Part shown: positions 52,971 through 62,132 of the stretch, one piece after another
Numbering within the stretch: position 1 is the first letter of the stretch
Layout of the letters: each line of letters starts with the position of its first letter
Assembly (NCBI RefSeq): GCF_018388425.1
Contig: NZ_CP074406.1
Coordinates: 744,001 to 808,000, forward strand
Source of the DNA: Nocardioides faecalis
GTDB taxonomy: Bacteria > Actinomycetota > Actinomycetes > Propionibacteriales > Nocardioidaceae
Reading direction: 5' to 3'
DNA: 64,000 nt
Notes under the pieces: generated by a model
Seen by the model: the letters and a program-made list of their open reading frames with translations, nothing else
The model's database searches: none
Told to the model about the DNA's origin: nothing
Translations under genes and position numbers: made by a program

Positions 52971-54329
52971 TCAGGCGGCGGGGACGAGGCTGGGGTCGGC
53001 CAGGGCGTCGGGCCAGTGGCCGGGTGGGTCGAGGGCCTGGGTGCCGTTGGGGCCGACGTGGAAGAACCAGCCGTGGGGACTTCGCCAGAGCAGGTGGCCT
53101 GGCATGAGGACGAAGTAGCGCCAACCGGAGTGGGTCTTGGCGCGGTGGTGTCGCCTGCAGCATGGGAACTCGTTGCAGGGACAGGTCGAGCCGCCGTCGG
53201 CGTGTGGGATGCGGTGGTCGAGGTCACAGCGTTCGGCGCGCCTGCTGCAGCCGGGGAACCGGCAGGTGGTGTCGCGCAGCTCGACCTGCTTGCGGTGCCG
53301 GGCGGGGATCTCGTACCGGTTCACGGGGTCGCAGTCGGCGAGGTCGATCACCGGTTGCACGGTGATGGAGGTGGCGGTGCGCAGCCACTCGCGGATCTGC
53401 TCCTTGAGCACCGGACGGCGGCCGTCGTGCCAGCGGCCGACCGCGTTCACTTCGCCCGCGACCTCGTTGAGCATGGTGTCGGTGATGTGCACGCTGATCT
53501 CGGCCTTGCGACCGGCCGAGCGGACGGTGACCTCACCGGTCTCCTCATCCGTGGTGAGCAGGTCCAGCTCGAGGTCGTTCCGGGCGAGCTCGCCGACGGC
53601 GATGGAGCGACGGACGTCCAAGGAGTCCTCGGAGCCCAGCCGACCGAGGAGCGTCGCGCGGCGGCCGACGGCATCGTCGAGGTCGGCCGCGCCGGCGGCG
53701 TCGAGGAGACCGCCGATGACGCTGAGGCCGTTCTCGTTCGCCTCGCCGATCTCGAAGTGCCGGTGGTCGGAGGCGTCCTTGCGGCGAGCCTCGGCGGCTT
53801 CCGGGTCATGTCTGAGGATCGCGGTCGCGACGATGCGGTCCAGCGCCGCCCACCCCACGCGACCGACCCTCGATGCGACTTGGCGGTCCACGAACGCCGC
53901 AGCCTCTGCGTTCAATCCGTGGGTCAGGTCGGCGACGCGTTCGGCCCGCCAGGTGGCGACCTTCCCGGCCATCACCTGGCCGTAGAGCAGAGGCAGCCGC
54001 CAAGCGCACTCGACGATCCGACCGACATAGATCCGTCCGCCGTCGGGTGAGCGGCCCAGCACCGCGATGAGCTCCATCAGGTTGAACTCCGACACCAGCG
54101 GAGCACCCGTCCCAGCGATGGGGACCCCGGTGTCGACGAAGGAGTCGCGGACGGTGGCGGCGTGCTCGGGTGCATCCACGACGTTCTGGTCCGCCCACGC
54201 GACGATGGCGGCCCATTCATCGATCATCAGGGCGGCGCGACGTCGAACGCCGGCGCTGAGCACGTTGAGCAGCTCGGCGACCGGACGGCCGTCGTGCTCC
54301 GCGACTGCGGTGCTGCTCCTGAGATCCAT
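52971..54329 (-). CDS. DUF222 / HNH endonuclease-domain protein (13E12-repeat family)
   Basis: The 452-residue protein has a DUF222 region (about residues 30-330) and a C-terminal HNH nuclease domain with CRFPGCSRRAERCDLDHRIPHADGG at about 370-394 (the two Cys and the DH/His of the motif) and EFPCCRRHHRAKTH. Such genes (REP13E12 family in mycobacteria) occur in many copies and with repeats; whether they are mobile or phage-defence related is unsettled. GGAGGA precedes ATG 54329. Its codon and base composition fit its neighbours less well, with more A/T at 53.2-54.3 kb. Short repeats flank it. Confidence 0.88.
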   Translation of the reverse strand: MDLRSSTAVAEHDGRPVAELLNVLSAGVRRRAALMIDEWAAIVAWADQNVVDAPEHAATVRDSFVDTGVPIAGTGAPLVSEFNLMELIAVLGRSPDGGRIYVGRIVECAWRLPLLYGQVMAGKVATWRAERVADLTHGLNAEAAAFVDRQVASRVGRVGWAALDRIVATAILRHDPEAAEARRKDASDHRHFEIGEANENGLSVIGGLLDAAGAADLDDAVGRRATLLGRLGSEDSLDVRRSIAVGELARNDLELDLLTTDEETGEVTVRSAGRKAEISVHITDTMLNEVAGEVNAVGRWHDGRRPVLKEQIREWLRTATSITVQPVIDLADCDPVNRYEIPARHRKQVELRDTTCRFPGCSRRAERCDLDHRIPHADGGSTCPCNEFPCCRRHHRAKTHSGWRYFVLMPGHLLWRSPHGWFFHVGPNGTQALDPPGHWPDALADPSLVPAA

Positions 54330-54381
54330 ACCTGGATTCTCCTCCGACCCTCCGACACAACTCCGCCTGTCGGCGCCGGGG

Positions 54382-54423
54382 GTTCGAGGCTCGGCCAGGG
54401 GTGATCCCGCGTGCCTCGAACCT
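54382..54423. repeat. Inverted repeat upstream of the DUF222/HNH gene
   Basis: GGTTCGAGG (54382-54390) pairs with CCTCGAACC (54415-54423). The right arm continues as CCTCGAACCTGCATGGCG (54415-54432), similar to CCTCGAGACC...CTGCATGGCG (52931-52957) beyond the other end of the gene. Confidence 0.6.
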
Positions 54424-54461
54424 GCATGGCGCTGCAGGAGCTGCCGGCCATGGACGCAGCA

Positions 54462-54496
54462 CCGGCCGCCGTCGACGAGGTCGACGACGGCCGGTC
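54462..54496 (-). terminator. Hairpin after the truncated aldehyde dehydrogenase gene
   Basis: The arms 54462-54477 and 54481-54496 pair over 16 bp with one mismatch around GAG, starting 28 bp past the stop. It ends the deoC operon. Confidence 0.65.
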
Positions 54497-54523
54497 CTGA
54501 CGAACCAGACCCGCGGGGGAGCC

Positions 54524-55402
54524 TCAGATGCCGATCGGGTGCCAGACGGTCTTGTGCTCGACGAACGCGGTCATCGGCGACAGACCCGGGTCGGCCGACC
54601 AGTCCGGCTCGGCGGCCGGGGCGCGTCGTACCCGCTTGAGGTTGTCGGCAGCGGCCACCTCCAGCGAGGTGGCCAGCTCGGCGGCACCCTCGAGGCCGGC
54701 GACGCCGGTCAGGTCGATGGCGTTGACGTCCATGTGCGAGGCCAGCCACGGGCCCAGCGCCGCGGCGTCGCCGGTGAGGATGTTGATCACGCCACCGGGC
54801 ACGTCGGAGGTGGCCAGCACCTCGGCGAAGGTGACCGCCGCCAGCGGCCGGGCGTACGACGACACGACCACCGCCGTGTTGCCGGTGACCACGACCGGCG
54901 CCACCGTCGAGACCAGCCCGAGCAGCGAGGACGCCTGCGGCGCGAGCACGCCGACGACGCCGGTCGGCTCGGGGGCGGTGTGGTTGAGGAAGGGACCGGC
55001 GACGGGGTTGGCGTTGCCGATCACCTGGCCGAGCTTGTCCGCCCAGCCGGCGTACCAGACGAGCCGGTCCACAGCGGCGTCCACCTGCGCGCGGGCGGCG
55101 GCGGCGCTGGCGCCCTCGGACTGGCGCACCGCGTCCTCGAACTGGGCGCGCCGGTCCTCCATCACCTCGGCGACCCGGTAGACGACCTGGCCGCGGTTGA
55201 ACGCGGTGCGGGTCGACCAGCCGCCGAACGCCTTGCGGGCGGCGCCGACCGCGTCGCGGACGTCCTTGCGGGAGGCGAGGGCTGCGTTGGCCACGAACTT
55301 CCCCTTGCTGTCGGCGACCTCGTAGGAGTAGCCGGACTCCGAGCGCGGGAACGCGCCGCCGATGTAGAGCTTGTAGGTCTTGCGGACGTCGATCCGGGCC
55401 AT
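54524..55402 (-). CDS. Aldehyde dehydrogenase-like protein lacking the catalytic half
   Basis: The 292-residue protein matches only the N-terminal cofactor domain of ALDHs (KLYIGGAFPRSESGYSY, AFNRGQVVYRVAEVMEDRR, DVPGGVINILTGD). It ends before the region holding the nucleophilic Cys (GQxC) and the C-terminal dimer arm. The helix-strand at the usual catalytic Glu (normally LELGG) is also changed. The gene overlaps the full-length ALDH by one base (TGATG) and is not frameshifted. Similar short partners beside deoC and a full ALDH exist in other actinobacteria, so it is a conserved non-catalytic partner or regulatory subunit rather than a broken gene. Confidence 0.8.
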   Translation of the reverse strand: MARIDVRKTYKLYIGGAFPRSESGYSYEVADSKGKFVANAALASRKDVRDAVGAARKAFGGWSTRTAFNRGQVVYRVAEVMEDRRAQFEDAVRQSEGASAAAARAQVDAAVDRLVWYAGWADKLGQVIGNANPVAGPFLNHTAPEPTGVVGVLAPQASSLLGLVSTVAPVVVTGNTAVVVSSYARPLAAVTFAEVLATSDVPGGVINILTGDAAALGPWLASHMDVNAIDLTGVAGLEGAAELATSLEVAAADNLKRVRRAPAAEPDWSADPGLSPMTAFVEHKTVWHPIGI

Positions 55403-56838
55403 CAGAGGTCCTCTCCCTGCAGGTAGGAGGCCAGGCCCTGGCGGCCGCCCTCGCGGCCGTAGCCGGACTCCTTGTAGCCACCGAACGGGCTGGCCGGGTC
55501 GAACTTGTTGAACGTGTTGGCCCAGACCACGCCGGCGCGCAGCTTGTCGGCCATGTGCAGGATCCGCGAGCCCTTCTCGGTCCACACCCCTGCGGACAGC
55601 CCGAACGGGGTGTTGTTGGCCTTCTCCACCGCCTCGGCGGGGGTACGGAAGGTCAGCACGGACAGCACCGGGCCGAACACCTCCTCGCGGGCGATGCGGT
55701 GGGCCTGGGTGACGCCGGTGAAGACGGTCGGCGGGAACCAGAAGCCGGAGGTCGGCAGCTCGCACGCCGGCGACCAGCGCTCGGCGCCCTCGTCGTCGCC
55801 GGCCCCGGCGAGCTCGGTGATCCGGGCCAGCTGCTCGGCGGAGTTGATCGCACCGATGTCGGTGTTCTTGTCCAGTGGGTCGCCCAGGCGCAGCGTGCCC
55901 ATCCGGCGCTTGAGCCGGCCGAGCAGCTCCTCGGCGATCGACTCCTGCACCAGCAGCCGGGAGCCGGCGCAGCACACGTGGCCCTGGTTGAAGAAGATGC
56001 CGCCGACGATGCCCTCGACCGCCTGGTCGATGGCGGCGTCATCGAAGACGATGTTGGCGGCCTTGCCGCCCAGCTCCAGGGTGACCTTCTTGTTCGTGCC
56101 GGCCACCGTGCGGGCGATCTGCTTGCCCACGGCGGTGGAGCCGGTGAACGCGACCTTGTCCACGTCCGGGTGCGCGACCAGCGCCTGCCCGGTCGCGCCG
56201 GCACCGGTGACGATGTTGACGACGCCCGGCGGCAGGTCGGCCTGCTGGCAGATCTCGGCGAACAACAGGGCGCTCAGCGGCGTGGTCTCGGCGGGCTTGA
56301 GCACCACCGTGTTGCCGCAGGCCAGGGCGGGCGCGATCTTCCAGGCCAGCATCATCAGCGGGAAGTTCCACGGGATGACCTGACCGGCCACACCGAGCGG
56401 CTGGGGGTTGGCGCCGAGACCGGCGTGCTCGAGCTTGTCGGCCCAGCCGGCGTAGTAGAAGAAGTGCGCGGCGGCCGTCGGCACGTCGACGTCGCGGCTC
56501 TCCTTGATCGGCTTGCCGTTGTCGATGGTCTCCAGGACCGCCAGCTCACGGCCGCGCTCCTGGATGATCCGGGCGATCCGGAACAGGTACTTGGCGCGCT
56601 CGGAGCCGGGCATCCGCGACCAGCCGCGGAACGCCTGACGAGCGGCGCGCACCGCCCGGTCGACGTCGGCCTCGTCGGCCTGGGCGACCTCGGCAAGCGT
56701 CTCCTCGGTGGCCGGGTTGATCGTCTTGAACGACGCCCCGCTGCCCTCGACGAACTCGCCGCCGATGAACAGGCCGTAGGACGGCTTGATGTCGACGATG
56801 CTGCGCGACTCCGGAGCCGGTGCGTACTCGAAACCCAT
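55402..56838 (-). CDS. NAD-dependent aldehyde dehydrogenase, full length
   Basis: The 478-residue ALDH has VIPWNFPLMMLAWKIAPALA, the general-base Glu in VTLELGGKAANIVF at about 252 and the nucleophile in NQGHVCCAGSRLLVQ (adjacent Cys pair at about 287-288). It lies between deoC and the truncated ALDH, 7 bp after deoC. As deoC releases acetaldehyde and glyceraldehyde 3-phosphate from deoxyribose 5-phosphate, this enzyme likely oxidises the acetaldehyde. The order and strand indicate a deoxynucleoside catabolism operon. Confidence 0.92.
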   Translation of the reverse strand: MGFEYAPAPESRSIVDIKPSYGLFIGGEFVEGSGASFKTINPATEETLAEVAQADEADVDRAVRAARQAFRGWSRMPGSERAKYLFRIARIIQERGRELAVLETIDNGKPIKESRDVDVPTAAAHFFYYAGWADKLEHAGLGANPQPLGVAGQVIPWNFPLMMLAWKIAPALACGNTVVLKPAETTPLSALLFAEICQQADLPPGVVNIVTGAGATGQALVAHPDVDKVAFTGSTAVGKQIARTVAGTNKKVTLELGGKAANIVFDDAAIDQAVEGIVGGIFFNQGHVCCAGSRLLVQESIAEELLGRLKRRMGTLRLGDPLDKNTDIGAINSAEQLARITELAGAGDDEGAERWSPACELPTSGFWFPPTVFTGVTQAHRIAREEVFGPVLSVLTFRTPAEAVEKANNTPFGLSAGVWTEKGSRILHMADKLRAGVVWANTFNKFDPASPFGGYKESGYGREGGRQGLASYLQGEDL

Positions 56839-56845
56839 CTCTGCC

Positions 56846-57829
56846 TCAGTCCAGGGTGAAGTAGTCGGGGCCGCTGTAGCGGCCGGTGGTGAGCTTGGTG
56901 CGCTGCATCAGCAGGTCGTTGAGCAGCGTGGAGGCGCCGAAGCGGAACCAGTCCGGGTCCAGCCAGTCGTCGCCGACGACCTCGTTGACCATCACGAGGT
57001 ACTTGATCGCGTCCTTGGCGGTACGGATGCCGCCCGCCGGCTTCACGCCGATCTGCACGCCGGTGGCCTCACGGAAGTCGCGCACGGCCTCCAGCATCAC
57101 CATGGTGACCGGCAGGGTGGCCGCGGGCTGCACCTTGCCGGTGGAGGTCTTGATGAAGTCCGCGCCGGCGAGCATCGCCAGCCACGAGGCGCGCCGCACG
57201 TTGTCGTAGGTCTGCAGCTCGCCGGTCTCGAAGATCACCTTCAGGTGCGCGTGTGAGCCGTCGGGACGCGCACACGCCTCCCGGGTGGCGACGATCTCCT
57301 CGAAGACCTGCAGGTAGCGCCCCGACAGGAACGCGCCACGGTCGATGACCATGTCGATCTCGTCGGCACCGGCCGCGACCGCGTCGCGGGTGTCGGCGAG
57401 CTTGACGTCCATCGACGCCCGGCCCGAGGGGAACGCGGTGGCGACGGCGGCGACGTTGACCGCGTCGCCGACGACCTGCTTCACCTCGCCGACCAGGTCG
57501 CCGTACACGCACACGGCGGCGACCGAGGGGCAGGTCGGGTCGGCCGGGTCAGGGCGCAGCGCCTTGGCGGCCAGGGCCCGCACCTTGCCGGGGGTGTCCT
57601 GGCCCTCGAGGGTGGTGAGGTCGACCATCCGGATGGCCAGGTCGAGTGCCCAGGCCTTGGCGGTGGTCTTGATCGAGCGGGTGCCCAGTGCGGCGGCGCG
57701 GGCCTCCGCCCCGACCTGGTCGACACCGGGGAGACCGTGCAGGAAGCGGCGCAGCGTGGTGTCGCTGGCGCTCACGTCGGAGTACGCCGCGAGTCCCGGT
57801 CGGGGATCTGCGGAGGCGGAGGTCGGCAT
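56846..57829 (-). CDS. deoC: Deoxyribose-phosphate aldolase
   Basis: The 327-residue class I aldolase cleaves 2-deoxyribose 5-phosphate to acetaldehyde and glyceraldehyde 3-phosphate. The Schiff-base Lys is in ADFIKTSTGK, with the second active-site Lys in GVKPAGGIRTAKDA and the Asp pair in EIDMVIDRGAFL. About 50 extra N-terminal residues exceed the E. coli enzyme. ATG 57829 is 7 nt before the PH-like gene's promoter region. TAGACT (minus strand, 57836-57841) lies 6 nt upstream, so the mRNA should be leaderless. It heads the aldehyde dehydrogenase operon. Confidence 0.95.
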   Translation of the reverse strand: MPTSASADPRPGLAAYSDVSASDTTLRRFLHGLPGVDQVGAEARAAALGTRSIKTTAKAWALDLAIRMVDLTTLEGQDTPGKVRALAAKALRPDPADPTCPSVAAVCVYGDLVGEVKQVVGDAVNVAAVATAFPSGRASMDVKLADTRDAVAAGADEIDMVIDRGAFLSGRYLQVFEEIVATREACARPDGSHAHLKVIFETGELQTYDNVRRASWLAMLAGADFIKTSTGKVQPAATLPVTMVMLEAVRDFREATGVQIGVKPAGGIRTAKDAIKYLVMVNEVVGDDWLDPDWFRFGASTLLNDLLMQRTKLTTGRYSGPDYFTLD

Positions 57830-57835
57830 CGGGCC

Positions 57836-57845
57836 AGTCTAAGGT
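57836..57845. promoter_or_regulatory. Overlapping divergent -10 boxes of deoC and the PH-like gene
   Basis: AGTCTAAGGT contains TAGACT on the minus strand (57836-57841), 6 nt before the deoC ATG, and TAAGGT on the plus strand (57840-57845), 7 nt before GTG 57853. The boxes share two bases, so the two transcripts should exclude each other. Confidence 0.7.
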
Positions 57846-57852
57846 TGCCGAC

Positions 57853-58473
57853 GTGCAGAGCGAAGGTGGCGAGGAGGCCCGCAAGCCGCAGCGGTTCCGG
57901 GCGGGTGGGGTCACCGTCGGTGTCCTCGGGCTGGTGGTCGTGGCCGTCGTCCTGGTCGTCGGCACCGTGGACGACCGCGGCGACTTCCCGGCCTGGGCGT
58001 ATCCGTGCGGCCTGGCCGTGGCGGTGGTGATCTGGGCGGTGATGATCCGCCCTGCGCTGGTGCTGGGCGAGGACGAGATGGAGCTGCGCAACGTCTTCCA
58101 CAGCCGCTGGATCCCCTACGCCGAGGTGGTCGAGGTCCGGGTCGCCCAGGTGACCATCGTGCACACCGAGGACGGTCGGTACGTCGGCAGCGGGTTCGGG
58201 CGCAGCCGGACGGCGATCCGACGCGACGGCAAGCACGTCGCGGGCACGACCGACGGCCGTCCGCGCGCGGAGAAGGTGTCCGCCGGCCAGCTCGTCGAGG
58301 ACCTGCTGCAGCGCCGCGTGCGCGCGGCGCAGGAGCAGCAGACCCTGGCCGCCGGCGCGGACGTTGACGGCACGCCCACCGCGTCCCGCGTGCGCCGCGT
58401 CTGGTCTTGGCCGGTGCTCGTGCTGCTCGCGGTCTCGGTGGCCGCGACCGTGGTGCTCGCCCTGGTGGGCTGA
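57853..58473 (+). CDS. PH-domain-like membrane protein
   Basis: The 206-residue protein has two N-terminal hydrophobic helices (VGVLGLVVVAVVLVVG and AVAVVIWAVMIRPALVLG), then a bacterial PH-like (bPH) region with ELRNVFHSRWIPYAEVVEVRVAQVTIVH. A final helix (VLVLLAVSVAATVVLALVG) closes it. The fold assignment is by pattern (HxRWIPYAEV); function unknown. It is divergent from deoC. The GTG start is 7 nt after TAAGGT, consistent with leaderless translation. Confidence 0.75.
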   Translation: MQSEGGEEARKPQRFRAGGVTVGVLGLVVVAVVLVVGTVDDRGDFPAWAYPCGLAVAVVIWAVMIRPALVLGEDEMELRNVFHSRWIPYAEVVEVRVAQVTIVHTEDGRYVGSGFGRSRTAIRRDGKHVAGTTDGRPRAEKVSAGQLVEDLLQRRVRAAQEQQTLAAGADVDGTPTASRVRRVWSWPVLVLLAVSVAATVVLALVG

Positions 58474-58478
58474 GGCTT

Positions 58479-58522
58479 AGGCGAGGGGGCTCAGGCGCGG
58501 GGCCTCAGGCGAGGGGGCTCAG
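58479..58522. repeat. 14-bp tandem repeat, three copies, between convergent genes
   Basis: AGGCGAGGGGGCTC, AGGCGCGGGGCCTC and AGGCGAGGGGGCTC follow directly, then AG. The last copy overlaps the C-terminal end of the phosphohexomutase gene. Confidence 0.75.
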
Positions 58523-60195
58523 ATCCCCGCCGCGGCCGCGATGTCGGTGCGCAGCGCCACCAGGCTGGTGGCGGCCTCGGCGCGGGCGGCGGCCACGTCG
58601 CCCTCACGCACCGGCGCCACGACCTCCAGGTAGCACTTCAGCTTCGGCTCGGTGCCGCTTGGCCGCACGATGACCCGCCCGCCGTCCGCAGTGCGGTAGC
58701 GCAGGGCGTCGGTCGGCGGAAGGCCGGCCGAGCCGGTGGCCAGGTCGTCCGCGGCGACGACGTCGGCCCCACCCAACGACGTCGGCGGCGTCGCCCGCAA
58801 CCGAGCCATCGCCGCGGCGATCTCGCCGAGGTCGCTGACCCGCACCGAGAGCTGGTCGGTGGCGTGCAGCCCGTGCGCGACGGCGATGTCGTCGAGCTCG
58901 TCGAGCAGCGTGCGGCCCGCGGCCTTCGCGGCCGCAGCGACCTCGCACAGCACCAGGGCCGCGGAGATGCCGTCCTTGTCGGCGACGTGCTCGGGGTCCA
59001 CGCAGTAGCCCAACGCCTCCTCGTAGCCGAACGCCAGGTCCGGCAGGCGGCCGATCCACTTGAAGCCGGTCAGCGTCTCGGCGTACGGCTGGCCGTGGGC
59101 GGCCGCGAGGCGGCCCAGCAGCGAGGAGGAGACGATCGAGGTGGCGTAGACACCGGTGCGGCCCGTGCGCAGCAGGTGGTTGGCCAGCAGTGCCCCCACC
59201 TCGTCGCCGCGCAGCATCCGCCACCCGCCGACGGCCGGGTCCGGCACCGCCGCCGCGCACCGGTCGGCGTCGGGGTCGTTGGCGATCACGATGTCGGCCC
59301 CCGCGGCCTCGGCGAGCGCCACCGCCCGGTCGATGGCGCCGGGCTCCTCGGGGTTGGGGAAGGCGACGGTGGGGAAGTCGGGGTCCGGCTGGTCCTGCTC
59401 GGCCACCAGCCGGGGCGCGGAGAACCCGGCCGTCTCCAGCACCTGCTGCAGCGAGCTGCTGCCGACGCCGTGCAGCGGCGTGTAGACGATGTCCAGGTCG
59501 CGGGGCCCGTCCTCGGCGATGCCGGCGACGGTGTCGAGGTAGGTGTCGACGATGTCCTCGTCGAGCACCCGGCCACCGGTGCTGCCCAGCGGCGCCCGCG
59601 GCACGGTCGCGAGCGGACCGACCGCGGCGATCCGGGCGGCGATCTCGGTGTCGGCCGGCGGCACGATCTGGCTGCCGTCGCCGAGGTAGACCTTGTAGCC
59701 GTTGTCCTGCGGCGGGTTGTGGCTGGCGGTGACCATCACGCCGGCCACGCAGCCCAGCTGGCGGATCGCGAAGGCCAGCAGGGGAGTGGGCAGCGGGCGC
59801 GGCAGCAGCAGCGGGCGCAGCCCGGCACCCGCCATCACCTCGGCGGTGTCGTGGGCGAACACGTCGGAGTTGTGCCGGGCGTCGTACCCGATCACGACGG
59901 AGGCGCCGGCCTCCGCCCCGTTGTCCCGCAGGTACGACGCCAGGCCGGCCGCGGCGCGGATCACGACGACCCGGTTCATCCGGTTCGGCCCCGCGCCGAG
60001 CGCACCGCGCAGCCCGGCGGTGCCGAACTGCAGCGTGCCGTCGAAGCGGTCGGCGAGGTCGACCAGCGCGGCGGCGTCGTCGGCCTGGACCGCGGAGATG
60101 ATCCCGGACAGCTCGACCGCGGTCTGCTCGTCAGGGTCCTCGGCGCGCCAGGCCAGGGCGCGGGCGATCAGGGCGTCGGTCTCCGGCGTGCTCAC
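58519..60195 (-). CDS. Phosphoglucomutase/phosphomannomutase (alpha-D-phosphohexomutase)
   Basis: The 558-residue protein has the four-domain hexomutase motifs: phosphoserine loop MVTASHNPPQDNGYKVY at about 148-164, metal loop NDPDADRCA at about 300, sugar loop around GDEVGALLANHLL and phosphate loop VRPSGTEPKLKCYLE at about 510. It interconverts hexose 1- and 6-phosphates for glycogen, trehalose or wall precursors. The N-terminal extension of about 60 residues before FGTAGLRG is typical of the group. The GTG at 60195 follows TAACGT (minus strand, 60202-60207) by six bases, so it is leaderless. Confidence 0.93.
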   Translation of the reverse strand: MSTPETDALIARALAWRAEDPDEQTAVELSGIISAVQADDAAALVDLADRFDGTLQFGTAGLRGALGAGPNRMNRVVVIRAAAGLASYLRDNGAEAGASVVIGYDARHNSDVFAHDTAEVMAGAGLRPLLLPRPLPTPLLAFAIRQLGCVAGVMVTASHNPPQDNGYKVYLGDGSQIVPPADTEIAARIAAVGPLATVPRAPLGSTGGRVLDEDIVDTYLDTVAGIAEDGPRDLDIVYTPLHGVGSSSLQQVLETAGFSAPRLVAEQDQPDPDFPTVAFPNPEEPGAIDRAVALAEAAGADIVIANDPDADRCAAAVPDPAVGGWRMLRGDEVGALLANHLLRTGRTGVYATSIVSSSLLGRLAAAHGQPYAETLTGFKWIGRLPDLAFGYEEALGYCVDPEHVADKDGISAALVLCEVAAAAKAAGRTLLDELDDIAVAHGLHATDQLSVRVSDLGEIAAAMARLRATPPTSLGGADVVAADDLATGSAGLPPTDALRYRTADGGRVIVRPSGTEPKLKCYLEVVAPVREGDVAAARAEAATSLVALRTDIAAAAGI

Positions 60196-60268
60196 CGGAA
60201 CACGTTAGCGCCCGCTCTCGGCCGCGCTCGGCCGCCTTCGGACGGTGGCGGGGTGGGGGCGGGGCGGC

Positions 60269-61258
<990 letters not shown>

Positions 61259-61292
61259 GTGCACCAGACAACAGGGTGGAGTGCGCTCCAGG

Positions 61293-62132
61293 TCAACCCG
61301 ATCGGGGCGCGGCCCGACCGCCCGCCGCAGCGCGCTGCTTCTCGACGAACCTCGTGCCCGAGCGCAGCACGAACCCGGGGGCGAGCCGACCCAGCCGCCA
61401 CGCGATCCGGGCCTGGACCGGCTCGACGACCAGCGGCTCGTTCGCGGCGACCGCGCGCAGCACCTTCGCGGCCAGCACGTCGGGGTCGACGGGGCGCTTG
61501 ATGCCCTGGCCCTTGAGGAAGTAGTCGCGTCCCCGTACCGGCCCGAGCTCGCCCTTGTCCAGGATCGGGGTGTCGACCGCCGCCGGGCAGACCGCGGTGA
61601 CCCCGACGCCCCGGGAGGCGGCCTCGGTGCGCAGGGCCAGTGACAGCCCGACGACGGCGTGCTTGGTCATCACGTACGACGTCAGCAGGCCGGCCGCCAT
61701 CAGCCCGCCCATCGAGGCGGTGTTGACGATGTGCCCGCCGCCCTGGGCGATCATCTGCGGGTAGGCGGCGTGCACGCCGTGCACGACGCCGCGGATGTTG
61801 ACGTCGATGATCGCGTCCCACTGCTCCAAGGTGAGGTCCTCGGTGTCGCCGAGCAGGCTGATCCCGGCGTTGTTGAACATCAGGTCGAGGCGGCCGTGCT
61901 CGGCCACGACGTCGGCCACCGCGCGTCGTACCTCCTCCGCGGAGGTGACGTCGACCCGGGCGGCGCGGGCCGTGCCGGGGCCGCTCAGGCCGGCGACGAG
62001 CCGCTCGGCGGCGGCGAGGTCGAGGTCGGCGCACAGCACGTGGGCGCCGTCGGCGACCAGTGCTCGGACCAGCGCGGCGCCGATCCCGGAGGCACCGCCG
62101 GTGACGATCGCGCTCCGGGGCCGGGCGCTCAT
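61293..62132 (-). CDS. Short-chain dehydrogenase/reductase
   Basis: The 279-residue classical SDR shows [12 protein letters not shown] (NAD(P) loop), NNAG in [11 protein letters not shown], Ser in VNTASMGGL and [17 protein letters not shown], with Tyr and Lys of the catalytic triad. The ATG overlaps the upstream SDR's stop (ATGA), indicating an operon. Substrate unknown; an alcohol/ketone step next to the flavin monooxygenase is plausible. The C-terminal about 30 residues form a basic helix. Confidence 0.9.
   Translation of the reverse strand: MSARPRSAIVTGGASGIGAALVRALVADGAHVLCADLDLAAAERLVAGLSGPGTARAARVDVTSAEEVRRAVADVVAEHGRLDLMFNNAGISLLGDTEDLTLEQWDAIIDVNIRGVVHGVHAAYPQMIAQGGGHIVNTASMGGLMAAGLLTSYVMTKHAVVGLSLALRTEAASRGVGVTAVCPAAVDTPILDKGELGPVRGRDYFLKGQGIKRPVDPDVLAAKVLRAVAANEPLVVEPVQARIAWRLGRLAPGFVLRSGTRFVEKQRAAAGGRAAPRSG

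Noticed and set aside
52971..54329. Restriction enzyme or phage-defence nuclease
   Set aside because: DUF222/HNH fits the 13E12 repeat family; no methylase or other defence gene is near it.
54382..54423. tRNA-like GGTTCGA segment
   Set aside because: Only a T-loop-like string is present; no acceptor or anticodon stem can be built.
54524..55402. Pseudogene of an aldehyde dehydrogenase
   Set aside because: There is no frameshift or stop remnant, and the gene is coupled to its neighbour, so a short functional protein is more likely.
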